In this document: piece after piece, positions 44,093 to 56,524 of the stretch
How positions within the stretch are numbered: position 1 is the stretch's first letter
How the letters are laid out: each line of letters opens with the position of its first letter
Assembly (NCBI GenBank): GCA_028386065.3
Contig: JAKUCV010002194.1
Span: 35,405-99,404 of the forward strand
Source: Turnera subulata
Taxonomy: Eukaryota; Streptophyta; Magnoliopsida; Malpighiales; Passifloraceae
DNA: 64,000 nt
Direction of reading: 5' to 3'
Made by a program: the position numbers and the translations under genes
Notes under the pieces: model-generated
The model's database searches: none
What the model saw: only the letters and a program-made list of their open reading frames with translations
Told to the model about the DNA's origin: nothing

Positions 44093-45052
44093 TATTTTTT
44101 TTAAGAACGTACAAGAAATGTATTTAAATAAGAATTAAAATCATTCCAAACAGAGTATAAAACACAACACAGGACGACCAAGATAGAAGAAGGTGGGCTA
44201 GAGGAATATAGACACTATATATTGAATATTTGTCTTTATTTTTTTTAAAAGGCATAATTGTGTTTCTTAAAGTACACAATGCAAAACACATCTTTACACT
44301 CAATTTATTTCAGGATTCTTAGGCTAATTTGGATAGTCTAGTTGTTAATAGCTCTAAAGTAGTTTGACTTAGCTCCATCCTCGGTGGTTAGGACATACAA
44401 ATACTGTTCATTCAATCTATGGCAGTCGTTGGTTACTCGCCGTCATTATCTCGAACATGTAAGAAGTGTTTTAAGTAATGCGCAGCAGATATGGTAATTC
44501 TTTGTTTTATTTTTTTTTTGATGTTTCGCAGTTATGGTAATTCAATGTATAAATAAATGAACAAAACAGCTGGTTTCGGGAAAAGTAAAAAACAGGAAAA
44601 AAAAAAGAAAACAGGAAAAAAAAGGAATAACACGGAGATACGTGACGGCGTTGATATGCCTGAGGAGGATTATTATTTATTAATGTTTCATTTCGGGGTG
44701 GGGGGTTTGAGTTCCACTTCGGGGTCCCGGACCCCAACCGCCGTAACCAAACCCTATTGAACAAACAAATACAAACCCACCTGGTTGGACTCAACTCTTT
44801 TTAGTTTTTGTCTTTCTTCTTCTTCTTCTCCCTCCCCCAAAAAAAAAACTACCCTATTTACACAAAATTAACGGGCATCTCTCTCTCTCTCTAACTCCTA
44901 CCTGAAAACACCAGCATTCTTCTTTTTTTTGGGGTGTTTTTTTTTTCTCCTCAAGCTTTGCATTTTTTTTAAAAAAATTTAAAACAAAAATTATTAAACC
45001 ACGAAGCAGCAAAGAAAACCCAATATTTTCGAAACAAGGGAGGGAGGAAGGA
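44093..45052. other. Intergenic and promoter region of the NT-C2 gene
   Basis: AT-rich sequence with no gene. Close to the NT-C2 start there are (CTT)n/(CT)n tracts (44815-44892), common in plant 5' untranslated regions. No clear TATA box was seen. Confidence 0.5.
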
Positions 45053-48000
45053 ATGGTGGTGAAGATGATGAGATGGCGGCCATGGCCGCCGCTGGTGTCG
45101 AAGAAGTACGAGGTGAAGCTGGTGGTGCGGAGGATGGAAGGGTGGGATCTCGTGCGGGACTGCCCACCCTCGCCTTCTTCCGAGAAGGACAAGCAGCCGC
45201 CCGATAGATTGACGGTGGAGGTCCGGTGGAAAGGCCCTAAATTGGCGCTGAGCTCGCTGCGGAGGGCCGCCGTCAAGCGCAACTTCACCAGGGAAGTCGA
45301 CTTCACCCAGGATGAGGAGAATGGCGCCGTCGCCCTCTGGGACGAGGAGTTCCATATCCTCTGTACTCTCTCCGCTTACAAAGACAATCTTTTTCATCCA
45401 TGGGAGATCTCTTTCACCCTCTTCAATGTGTGTCTTCTTTACCCCCCCCCCCCCCCCCCCCCCCCCCTTTATTTTTTTATTACATCACTCCCCCCCGGTA
45501 CACCTCAATTCCATTCCTTTTTTTTCTTTCTCTCTTTTTTTTCTTCTTTTCCAGATCTTAGGGTTTTTTTTTTCTTTTAATTGGTGAATGAGATTGGGCT
45601 CTATGATTCAGGACATACCATATAATTTTATTGAATTGTTTTTATAAAGTTTAGTTCCTTCTGGCTTCTTTATTGAAGGTTGACTTTGGACTGTGATGTT
45701 TGGGATTTTCAGGCCTTGTTTGTAGTTACATTCTTTGGAACAATGTCGTTTCTTGATAACTTTGTGACACTCAATTGGTTTCAGATTTGTATTCCGGCTG
45801 TCTCCTTATTTTCAGAACTTAGTCTGAACTGCGCTTTTCTTTTCTGATGCAGGGTGTTAATCAAGGCGCAAAAAACAGAGTTCCTGTTCTTGGAACATCC
45901 GTTTTGAATCTTGCTGAATTTGCTTCTGTTTCAGAGCAGAAAGAGTTTGAACTAAGTCTTCCCCTCACCATCTCTGCGGGGAGTGCTGATCCTTGCCCTA
46001 GGCTCAGTGTATGTGGCTTTGAATTCATTTCAATTTCCATTTGTTTCTGCCGTCTGTCCTGCTGCATGATGAAACATACATCCTCACCGCGAGTTTGCAT
46101 CAACTATCCAGGTATCTCTCAGCTTAATGGAACTGAGAACTGCTCCAGAAAGCCCAGAGTCAGTACAGAGAGCAATGGTTCCTGTTTCATCACCTCCTCT
46201 CTCGGGGGAAGATGCTGCCAGTGAAAGGGATGAGCTTTCTGCCATAAAAGCTGGTCTCAGAAGGGTAAAAATTTTCACCGAGTTTGTGTCCACTAGGAGA
46301 GCAAAAAAGGCTTGCCGTGAGGAAGAGGGCAGTGAAGACAGGTGCTGTGCAAGAAGTGAAGACGGAGAATATAATTATCCATTTGACTCCGACTCGCTAG
46401 ATGATTTTGAGGAAGGAGAGTCCGATGAGGTCAAGGAGGGCTCTAATGTTAGGAAGTCATTTAGTTATGGCACTCTGGCATCTGCAAACGTTGCAGGAGG
46501 GTCAACTTACACCAATATGAAGAAAACTAATGAAGATGAGGGCTGGGTTTACTACAGCCATCGTAGGTCAGATGTCGGCTGCTCACATATTGATGATTCA
46601 ACTCTATCAGTGTCTGAATCCTCTCTCTTCCAAAGCTCAAAACGCAGCATACTCCCTTGGAGGAAGAGGAAGCTTAACTTTAGGTCTCCAAAAGCCAAAG
46701 GCGAGCCATTGTTGAAAAAGGCATATGGAGAAGAAGGTGGGGATGATATCGATTTTGATCGCCGGCAGCTTAGTTCTGACGAAGCTAATGCCCCCGGGGT
46801 AAGTCCAGATGATCAGTCTTCTTCTACTTCTCTAATTTTGTTGTTTTCTTAGTGTGTTTATATTTTCATGTTGAGTTTAAGTAAATGGAGAAATAAGAAC
46901 CTCATTGGTTTCTTGAAAGATATATTTGGGGTCTTTGCAATTAAACTACCCTGAGTTTAGTGTTCAATGTTGTAAAACTGAATGATAAGTACTTTGTTTT
47001 TGCAGTTGCAAAAGGCAGATGAGGATTCTCCTGCAAACAGATCTTCTGTGTCTGAATTTGGAGACGATAACTTTGCTGTTGGTACTTGGGAACATAAAGA
47101 AGTGATAAGCCGTGATGGACAGATGAGCCTTCATACCCAGGTTTTCTTTGCTTCCATAGATCAGCGAAGTGAGCGTGCAGCAGGTGAAAGTGCATGTACG
47201 GCCCTTGTTGCTGTTATTGCTGATTGGTTTCAGAACAACCAGGATCTAATGCCGATTAAGTCCCAGTTTGACAGCCTGATCAGGGAGGGATCGTTGGAAT
47301 GGAGAAACCTTTGTGAGAATGAAGCCTATCGGGAGCGATTTCCAGATGGGCACTTTGATCTTGAGACAGTCCTCCAAGCCAATATTCGCTCTCTGTCTGT
47401 GGTTCCTGGCAAGTCTTTTATTGGGTTTTTCCATCCAGAAGGGATGGATGAGGGAAGATTTGACTTTTTGCAAGGTGCCATGTCATTCGATAACATCTGG
47501 GATGAGATTAGTGGCATTGCATCAGAATGTCCTAGCAATGGTGAACCTCAAGTGTACATTGTGAGTTGGAATGATCATTTTTTCATCCTTAAGGTTGAAC
47601 CAGAGGCATACTACATAATTGACACACTGGGGGAGAGGCTTTTTGAGGGATGCAATCAGGCTTACGTTTTGAAATTTGATGACAATACAGTCATTCACAA
47701 ATTGCCAAATGTTGCTCAATCTGATGACAAAACAGTGAGTGAGCAACATATAGTGGCAGCTACCAGAACCCTGGAGGGAAGCGGGAAAGATGAGCCCTCT
47801 GCATCGGTCATGACGGTTACCAAGCCTGACCCACCATTGGAGAGTGAGCAGTCAATGAAGACTGAAGAACTGGAGGTCGTGTGCCGAGGTAAGAATTCTT
47901 GCAAGGAATACATAAAGAGTTTCTTGGCAGCAATTCCAATCAGGGAGTTGCAGGAGGATATCAAGAAAGGTTTAATGCTTACAACGCCTCTTCACCACCG

Positions 48001-48121
48001 GTTGCAGATTGAGTTCCATTATACCCAATACTCGGAGCCCCTTCCAGAACCTCTTGAAGCAGATGTGACCATGGCAACAACAGCATTGGTCAATGTTGCA
48101 ATGAGTGAGGTTGCTGTTTAG
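45053..48121 (+). CDS. NT-C2 domain (EEIG1/EHBP1-type) protein, four exons
   Basis: Exons are 45053-45427, 45853-46008, 46112-46798 and 47006-48121, joined at phase-0 GT-AG junctions, giving 777 aa. The first ~175 residues form an NT-C2 domain, a membrane- or protein-binding C2-like fold (KYEVKLVVRRMEGWDLV, LTVEVRWKGPKLAL, VPVLGTSVLNLAEFA). The middle is acidic and Ser-rich (DSLDDFEEGESDEV, SSLFQSSKRSILPWRKRK). The C-terminal half is well structured and carries GESACTALVAVIADW, VSWNDHFFILK and YYIIDTLGERLF. It is closest, as I recall, to plant proteins such as AT3G11760 and AT5G04860; function is not established. The start is the first ATG after a leader with CT-rich tracts. Intron 1 holds a run of 26 C shortly after its donor. 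Confidence 0.9.
45442..45467 (+). repeat. Poly(C) run of 26 in intron 1 of the NT-C2 gene
   Basis: An uninterrupted run of 26 C begins 14 nt after the 5' splice site (donor GT at 45428), so the opposite strand has 26 G. Confidence 0.9.
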
Positions 48122-50353
48122 AGAATTGATGTAAATTTTAGAACGTGTGATTAGGCTAACTTGTTTTAATTCCTTTAGTAGGGAATGATCTATAAGCTGT
48201 GAATGGAAAAGTAAAGAGGGACTTTTTTCTTTCCAGATTTTTGTCTCGAGTAAAGGGAAAAGTGGTGTGTTTTTCTTGTGATCTGGACATGAAATGGAAC
48301 CACATTATCTAGTGTTTCTGCGTTTTGTTACTAAAATATGCCATTTACTTACTATTCCTGTCATATTTCTGTTTATTATACAAAGTAAGCTCCTAATCAT
48401 TTGACCTCTTTACAGTCTTCTGGCAATCCTGAAAAGTAGTCTCCTTTTTGTGATGGTTGTTTGCAAGTTTATGCAGGAAGACTCATTTCGATTTCAAGTT
48501 CCCATATGAAATGCTCGTGCCAATAGTCAGTGTTAGCATGGAGAATCTATATGGCTTTGGAAACCAAGGATTCTCGCTTCTGAGAGGTAATTTGTCGGAA
48601 CAAGATATTCCTTTTCCCAATTAGTATAAAACTGAAAGGAAGACTTTTTTGAGGTTGGTCTTGACGGAAGGACAAAGAAAAGAAATCTTTAGAAGGGATT
48701 CTTCCAAAAGCATGGTTGTTTTAGGAGGAAAACGAAAATTGAGCCAAAAGTTGCTTATTAGGTTTTGCATAAAATCCCCACTCTGGTACTATTTGTGAAC
48801 GTCTGAGCGTCCTTCATATGATCCTCTAATAATAAGATGTCAATTCTTGAACTCCGGTCCTCCCTGTGTGGATGGATAGCATTTCTCTATATTTTCCTCC
48901 AACATGTTTTCTTTTTTAGTTGCTCATTTATATTCAGAGTTTTGCCCTTAACTAATTCAAATCTGACCCTGGTCGCACATCTAGCTATGGTAAGTGACTC
49001 TTGCAATGGCGATTTTTAGTATAGACAAGGATTCAAACTCGAATTTGAGATTTGTTTCAGCAAAACCAATTGCTTACCACTTGGACCAAGCCCATGTTAA
49101 CGAAATTGAGACTTGGTCTGCTTCAAATATATGTTTGGCAAATGGTTGGAGATGAGAATGCTGCAAATGCAAATCCAGTTTCCAGAAGTCCTGAACTTTG
49201 ATTTCAGATATGTTTTAAGTTTTATGATGCAAATAAAACTTTAACCATTTGCACATGGAGGGAGGCCCCCACCTATATAAGTTGGCATGATATTTGATTT
49301 TAGCATTTTAGGTAAAAAAGATGGCCCTTCTCAACTCTCGAGATTGGTCAAATTCCTCCTAATGTTTGTCTGTCACATTATGACTTCAAGCACTGGACTA
49401 ACTCATCAAGTAGACTTTTTTTTTTTTGTCGAAAACTCATCAAATAGACTTAACTGTACCGCATTTCCCGTTATGAATGATTTCCCAACGGATTAATTTT
49501 TTTCTTTTTGTTTCCTTTTCCACCAATTCTTCTAACTGAGAATATACGACCTAATTGCATATAATTTGATAAGAAGGTAAATGGGAATCATGAAACACTT
49601 TAGTCATCGCTCAAGTTTTACCAATCAAAGAAACGTGTCTGGAGACACTCTAGAAAAGTATTTGGCATGGATGCTTCATTATTAGATGGGTCTTTCCTTT
49701 ATTGCACCACACAAAGCTTTTTGTACCAACCAGTTGCTTTTTGCTCATAATGTGAAGAGGAGCCATGTGCTTGCTCCTCCTACCTAATCATTCCAAAACT
49801 TATCATCACAACCCTTCTTGTACAATTCATTTCATAAGGCTGATCCACATTAGTGTTATAGTTGGTCTGTAGATTGCACTTTGCGTATATGTATTAACAT
49901 CAGAGCAAGTGCAGAATGCAATAGCAGTCAGTCACAGCTTGTGTGCACCAAATTAATGGAGCGCGTTTGGTGGTACTAAGTAGTTTTTGTTTACTACTAG
50001 GAATATAATTATATCAATGGGACTATGGGAGCAAAGTAGCAATCACAGACTTCGTGGGGCGCCCATACTAATTTACATTCCTATAAAACTATGATTTCAA
50101 GAATCCAGACTTTGCAGCTTTCCCTTGGCATTCAAGTAGAATCATTGAGAAATTTGAAAAAACCCTTAAAGAAGCTATACTATATGTACATAATATATAT
50201 ATATAGGGAAAAGCGGGCACTGTAAACAAGCAACCACGGGAATTGGGATAGATAGAATTAATCATCAACTTCTGCAGCAACTGAAGTACAGTTAGGGGGG
50301 AAGATACAAACCAAAACAATCAAACAGAAGAGACTTGGAGAAAGTACGTAGAT
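48122..50353. other. Intergenic region between the NT-C2 and glutaredoxin-like genes
   Basis: AT-rich with no recognisable gene or element. It contains the 3' untranslated regions of the converging NT-C2 (+) and glutaredoxin-like (-) genes. Confidence 0.5.
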
Positions 50354-51196
50354 CTAGTTTGAGGTGCAGATAGGGCATCTAACCAATCCATTCTCATTAC
50401 ACTGGGGGCATCTTATGTTCCCATCTGCAAGCACCACCTTGAGGCTGCCATTACAAGTGGAGCAAACTAGAAACCTAATGTTGGCACAGGCAGTGCAAGG
50501 AGAGGTGGAGAGTCTACGTGGTATCCCTTCCAGGAGCTTCATAAGCCTGCCTTGCTCGTGCAGGGTGACCACTTGATCAGCTCCTCCTATGTACTTTCCC
50601 CTGATGAAAAGCCTTGGAGGGATCTGTCTGCTGCCCAGTGTCCACCATAGCTCCTCCCTGTAAGCCAAGTGGAGTGAAACATCTCTCTCGTAGAACATTA
50701 CCTTGAAACTTTCCAACAGAAACCGGATTGAGTGGCAATCCTCGAATGTTTTCCTTATACTTCTCAAGCTTGTTGTATACAGAATCACAGCCTCTTTTCC
50801 ACCTGGTGGGCATTTCTCTTCGAAATCTGTGAGAGATAATGGATTTTCTTCTTCATTCTGCTTCTCAGCTTCGCTTGGAGTCTCAGCATCAGCAGCAATA
50901 TCCAACTTGTTGTGATTCGGTGTAGGTGGTGAAGCAATTTTCAGTTGTTCACAAATATCAAGCAGCGCTTCCTCTGCCAAGTGTTTTGACTCGTGAATCT
51001 TGTCGGCTAGGGCAGCAAGATTGTGTGTCTTTTGGTCCTCTTTTATGTAAGCTGAAGCTGATGGTGGGAGATGATGAAGGTTCTGATCCAACAACGTTTC
51101 TGTGGAGTTGAGCTGAGAAACTAGACGACCTTGTTTCAACGTGCCTAGGTTGGGAATGAAGTTCAGTTTCTTTAAGAATCTTTCCTTCATTGACAT
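50354..51196 (-). CDS. Glutaredoxin-like protein with four C-terminal CXXC pairs (plant CXXC-type family)
   Basis: A single exon encodes 280 aa, starting MSMKERFLKKLNF. Residues about 134-228 form a glutaredoxin fold (AVILYTTSLRSIRKTF, VMFYERDVSLHLAYREEL, the cis-Pro region QIPPRLFIRG, KYIGGADQV). The usual CPYC-type active site is absent; the spot reads SLRSIRKTFEDC, as in the plant family with GVRKTFEDC, so thiol-disulfide activity is doubtful. Four CXXC pairs follow (234/237, 245/248, 263/266, 274/277), probably binding zinc. An acidic, Glu-rich linker (residues 103-120) precedes the domain. Close to AT3G11773 and AT5G06470 from memory. ATG at 51194-51196, first Met chosen; the second Met is MKERF. 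A possible TATA (atatatat, 51300-51308) is about 105 nt upstream. Confidence 0.9.
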   Translation of the reverse strand: MSMKERFLKKLNFIPNLGTLKQGRLVSQLNSTETLLDQNLHHLPPSASAYIKEDQKTHNLAALADKIHESKHLAEEALLDICEQLKIASPPTPNHNKLDIAADAETPSEAEKQNEEENPLSLTDFEEKCPPGGKEAVILYTTSLRSIRKTFEDCHSIRFLLESFKVMFYERDVSLHLAYREELWWTLGSRQIPPRLFIRGKYIGGADQVVTLHEQGRLMKLLEGIPRRLSTSPCTACANIRFLVCSTCNGSLKVVLADGNIRCPQCNENGLVRCPICTSN

Positions 51197-52846
51197 CGAT
51201 CGTGTTCTTAATTCTTATGCTTGCCCGATCCCAAGCTGCAAACACAACCGGTGTTGAAACTTGAAACTCCTCCTAGTATCAGTATCAGTATAAGGAAGAG
51301 ATATATATGAGGGCATCATCTCTTTTAATTTGGTCTCCAACTGCAGAAAAAGTGGAAAACTGAAAAGTTCTCTCCCGGTTGCTTTTTAAAGTTGGTTAAT
51401 ATAGAGATTGTGGGGACTAGGATGGAGACCGTGCATGTTACCCTGTCTATCAAAGTGAACTCGCCCTTTTTATCTACCATTTTCAATTATGTTATCAACC
51501 ATGAAGCGAAGCATGAGGCCCAAAGGAAAGGAACATATTATGATTGAGATTGGAGTGTGCCATTCCTCTCTAGTCACCAAAGAGTTGAGTGACCAAGATA
51601 TATACCCACTCATGATTTCTCAACTTTGGCACTTTTCGCGGTTCAGTTTGAAATAACTAATGAGAACACTTGTACCCACGCTGTATTGTAGTAGAGACTA
51701 GAGACTCAACTTCCAATATGAACAATTTAGCATGATCACAATTCCACAGTGCTTCAGTTCCCAACACCATATGCACCAATTAAAGTTGTTGGCCCTTGTG
51801 TAAAGCTAACGAGTCTTCTATTCTAGCTGTATGTATCAAAGGGACATAGCAAGTTCGTGCAATCCGGGCCATTCTAAATTGTTTTGGGATAAAGCCTATA
51901 ATATGGAGTTTGCCCAAGAAAGGGAATCCTTTTGCCTAATACAAGTAGCTGAAGAAGGGTCCATGTTGCATTGGCCCTTCAAAAGGCATGAGAAAACATA
52001 GCAGCAACCGATCTTCACAATTTTACTACTTTCTAACACCTTTTTATTTCTTGAGTGCGACAACACGATTAAGAGAAGATAAAAACTGACCTGTCCAAAG
52101 TTATTACAAACCAGAGTTGAACTGTATTAATAAGAAACCAGAGCTGGAGAAGTCAGGAAATACCTTGGTAAATAAGAAGTTCAATATCTAGGTTCAGCCA
52201 TGGTTAAAATCCTAAAAAAAACATGACAAGATGCCTAACTTGGTTCAACCACCAGTCAGGACATAAAAACCTTAAATCTATCTAGTTCAATTCTCGCCGG
52301 ATCGGCCTACTGATAGAAAACTTTTAATATTGACTTTTTGGGGTTCGCAAGGCTTTAGTTTTAAACCCTGATCGAATTGAAAACTTTTCTTCAATTAAAA
52401 AGAGCTACGAACCCAATACTCAAATTCGAAACAGCGAGCAAATATAGAATCTGTTATTTTCCCTCCTACGTACACTGGGAGGGGAAATCAATAATTGTAG
52501 GAATAATATCTATTCCTTCGCCACCTTCACATATACTAAAACGCACGACTTTACACTGTGAAAGTGAGACGCAGGTAATATACTACCCGAACTAAATTTG
52601 ACCGGGTTGCAAATCTCTAGATACGGGTCCATATTCTAACGACCAGCACCCCATCGGGCAACAAGACCAGCACTTTAAATGTGCTAAGCAAAGTTACAAG
52701 AGCATTTATCCTCGCTCAGGAAATAGCAATAGCTTAAGTACACAACATACACATCAGACGAGGTACAAACTACACAAATAAAGTGGCAGCGGAACAAGCT
52801 ACCATTAAGCTGATGTTACAGACCGAAAAACAAATATTCAGGCAGT
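51197..52846. other. Intergenic region between the glutaredoxin-like and ML genes
   Basis: Contains the promoter region of the glutaredoxin-like gene (minus) on the left and the 3' untranslated region of the ML gene (minus) on the right. No gene or element is recognised. Confidence 0.5.
51300..51308 (-). promoter_or_regulatory. Possible TATA box of the glutaredoxin-like gene
   Basis: The minus strand reads ccctcatatatatctc, about 105 nt upstream of the ATG at 51196. No other element supports it. Confidence 0.35.
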
Positions 52847-55445
52847 TTAGCTATCAGCAACTGCTGTTCCCACCCCAATGGTGAAGCCAAAGGAAATGCA
52901 AGTAAGGATTCGTCTGTTCTCATCATACATCTTCATTGTAAGTGTGTAAGGCCCCTGCAAGTGACAATATCGAGAAAAAAGATGTCAAATGCCAAAAACA
53001 CGTAAAGTTATTTTTCTTCTTTCCCAAAAAAACTCATGCAGGACTTCTAACATACTGTCGATCTCAATACAGCTTATTTTATGAAGTCCTGACCCAGGAT
53101 AAAGCCTGGAAATAACTAACAGGCTATTGGCAATTACAATGTTCACTATGAATTTCTGTTATATATGTACAAATTTAAACAAGCTTACAACACATAGCAA
53201 TCCTTCCAACAGGCAGTCCAAAGCACAGCAATACAATAAAGCAGAAGATAAGCATATGACCAAGATATTAACGTTTCACATGGGTGTAGATGATCAAGTT
53301 GTCTACAGCTACAACTATAATCCAATGAAATCTTTCATTTAATGCTCAGAATATGAGACTGCGGTATTCCAAATTTCTGGAAGGCTCCTTAACTAGTCCT
53401 AAAATGGAATTCTTCAGTAGATTTGGCTGCTGAGCTTGAGCAGGGCTATGTCCTGGAGAAAGGCCATCGCTCCTTAAGCTTTCTTTATGAGAATAGATGG
53501 CAACCGTGTGCTGAAGAAATTGCATGCCATCCCTTTAATTAGCCACACGAAGATGGGCATGTGGTATTAATTTACAGGGTGCCAGAATCCAAATGTTATG
53601 AACTCAATAACCAGACGAAACGATGGCAGAAATCATACTCAACAATCAGCAGTGATTGATGGGCTGAAATCATGCTTAACAGCTGCAGTAATTTAGGAAA
53701 AGAGTTGACCTCTTCATTATCTTTTCTTATTCCTCTTTATTGCTTTCCAAAGAATAGGATCTACTTCCTCTTCTGTAATGAGGTAGTCCTATTTAAAAGG
53801 ACCTATTATGCATAAAGAAAGCAAGTAATATTCAGCAGATCACTCTAAGAGGTCAGAACTCTCTCTTAATGAGTTCTAAAGGTTTAGGCTCCTTTCGACG
53901 GGCCTAATCTTCACCGTAAGTCGTGGTAAGTTGCAACTTCCTGGTCACCGCCCGGAGACATGTTCACACAGTAGTGGTTCTAACACCAAAACCCTACAGT
54001 CATTGGAGGACTTGCGATTTTGATTCCTACTTCTTTCCTGATGTGTTGAGAGGTAGCTATTCTTTCCAGAGTGCATATATTCGTATGCAGACAGCTCACT
54101 CTATGTTCTCCCACGCATCAAGCATCCACCACTTCTTGAGCAATATATGATTTTCATGAAACTCTGCTTCCATCCTCACCCATCACCCCCCAAAATTCTC
54201 CCACAGAGATCAAAACTCCTACATTATTCCTCCACTACTAGGATATGATTCGCCCCAAAGCCCAGCTGTGCGTCATATTACACAATAGGAAATCTTGCAT
54301 GATTATACTACCCTTAACCTATCCGAACATATGCTATGTAACGCAATTTCCGAGATAAAAAAAGAAAGCTAGCCCATGAATGTTAATAGGAAACAGCTCT
54401 GAGCAGGGCCCTGCAAACTAAGAGGACAAAGGGGCTAGATCATATTCTCCCCGGAACAAAAAAGTTGCTACGGATATATTTTGGAAAGGGTAGAACATCA
54501 AAATGGTGATGGAATGGTATCAAGGGAGTGTTAACAACAAAGAGAAGTTGATCAATGAATAGTCAAAGCGCACCTCACAAACAAACTAATCTCATGTATT
54601 GTTTGTAAACTAACATCCAACTTGAATAGGTCTGCAGTGATGTTGAAGGCCTCCAGAAGAATTTGCATCACGATAAGCTACAAAACACCATGCTAGGCAG
54701 GAATTGTGATTTGGTTGGTTTATTAAGACAGACAAATTACTAAGAGACAGTAGAGTGATGCATTTATCAATTGTCATTATGTGACGAAGGATGAAAGTGA
54801 AACTGGGAGAAACTGCTTACCGGGGGGGTGAATCCGGGCAGAACCTGTGAATGAGACAACACGAAATCGCCAGCGGAGATGGGGACGGTGGTCTCCTCGT
54901 CAAGGTCATGGTTCTCGGTATGGATGTGAATCCCAAAATAGGAGACGCCAATCTCCACCTTCCCTCCCGTTATGGGTTTGCCTGTTCAAATAAAGCCAGA
55001 AATGTATTCATCTACTGCCTCTCTCAAGTAATCTAGAATAATAAGAACCCTAATTTCCACCGAAGAGAACCAAATAGAGTGATAGTCTAGTAGCTGACTT
55101 TTGACCCAACGAAGGAAGAAAAAGAAAAAGAAAAAAAAAAGAGCAGTAAAATGGAGCAGACCAGTAGTAGCGGAGATTTTGAAGGTGGCTTCCTGGCCTC
55201 TGACCACCGGATTCGGCTTTATGTCGACGCTGCTGACCTTCACGTCATACGCCCTCCTACCTGCATCATCATCATCCGCCGATGTCAAAAACAATGGAAT
55301 TTTGTGGTCTAAAACTGTAGAAAAAAAGAAAAAAAAAAACGGAACACATACTGCAGTACTGGACATCGGTGGCTTGGATAAGAGGTAGGATCACGCAAAG
55401 AGACAAGGCGAGGGGGACAACCACAAGCTTCAACCGATTCATCAT
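52847..55445 (-). CDS. ML domain (MD-2-related lipid-recognition) secreted protein, four exons
   Basis: Exons, right to left: 55352-55445, 55162-55260, 54821-54981 and 52847-52954; total 153 aa. Junctions are GT-AG with phases 1, 1, 0. Residues 1-25 form a signal peptide (MMNRLKLVVVPLALSL). The mature protein reads TDVQYC, YDVKVSSVDIKPNPV, FKISATTGKPITGG, VSYFGIHIHTENHDL, GDFVLSHSQVLPGFTPP and FGFTIGVGTAVADS, a beta-sandwich that binds lipids in the family. The start at 55445 is chosen because it leads into the hydrophobic signal core; an upstream Met at 55475 would add basic residues. The mature part has only two cysteines (31 and 137): the pair usually found in HDLC...SCPV is replaced (HDLDEETTVPI). 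Similar to AT3G11780/AT5G06480 from memory. TATA-like sequence lies near 55565-55590. Confidence 0.9.
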
Positions 55446-56524
55446 CTTTCTTCTTTCTTTCTTTCGCGATTTCAACTGAGAGTGAAAGGAGAGGAAATGG
55501 ATGCCCGATCTTTTTTTACTGTTGTTTATTATGCCTTTTGGGCTGGGTTTTGTGTTTTTGAGGAATATATATATCTATATATAAATAAATATATAAATAC
55601 TAATGCGTCGTTACTTGGCGGATAAAGAAGTTTTTTAAGAACAGAATAATACAGGTGTCGTGTCGGGTGAGAAATTCTTTATGTGGCTGGCCCTGGGTGT
55701 ATTCCGTTCCCTGCTTATCTGGCCCATTATCAACCGATGGATTTAACTAGGTTTCCTGCTGAGCTTTTGACGGTTTAGATTGCGTGTTCCCTATCGGCTA
55801 TTTAACCCACTTGGACTGGTAGTTGGCCCTCGCCCTCCAGCGGTTGGTAGTACATACATTCATAGATAATTTTATCACGCACGGTTTTTCTTCTTCCAAA
55901 ATAGAGTTCTTGTTAAAAATTATCTCATAAAATAGCCTTTTTTTTTAATAGCAAAAGCTATTTGTTTCATTGAAAGAATTTTTTTTTTTGAGTCCAAGCT
56001 GCAATCACACCACTTAGGTAAAAAAAAAACTATCAAAATGAGTTTTAAAGTTTCTACTAAAAAAAATTGGTTTTCTTTAGGAGGGAAGTAGCACTCTAAC
56101 CTTTAATTGCTAATAATGTCTTCATTAATTTCTGATAGTAGAAATCATTTCAGTATTTGACTTCGAGGATAAGAGGGATACTATTTTTTTTTTCCCCCAA
56201 AAGTATCCTGTTTTACAATATTTTGTAACGTCGATAAAAAAAACAAAACTATTTTGTAATGAAAAAAGAAAGAAAGAAAAAAAAAAGAGAGACAGGTAGA
56301 AAGCATAATTAAAGTGAGCCCAAAGGCCCCAAACAACATTAGGCTTGGTTTAGGGATTTTGCAGCCCAAAGTTGTGTCCATCGAGGAGCGTCCATATTTT
56401 CTCCCTTCTTTCTTTCTCTCTCCCTCTGCCTGCTGTTTCTCCGCTGTGAAGTCAAAAAACAAAAAAGAAAGAAAGAAAGAAAAAAGGACAACAGAGGAGG
56501 AGGGAAGCACAGAGACTTCCGATA
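55446..56524. promoter_or_regulatory. Divergent intergenic region between ML (-) and Expp1 (+) genes
   Basis: About 1.08 kb separates the two start codons. On the ML side a tatatatag-type stretch (55565-55590) is about 130 nt upstream of its ATG. The Expp1 side shows no clear TATA but has a CT-rich leader (56398-56445) and A-rich (aaag)n just before the ATG. No transposon was recognised here. Confidence 0.45.
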
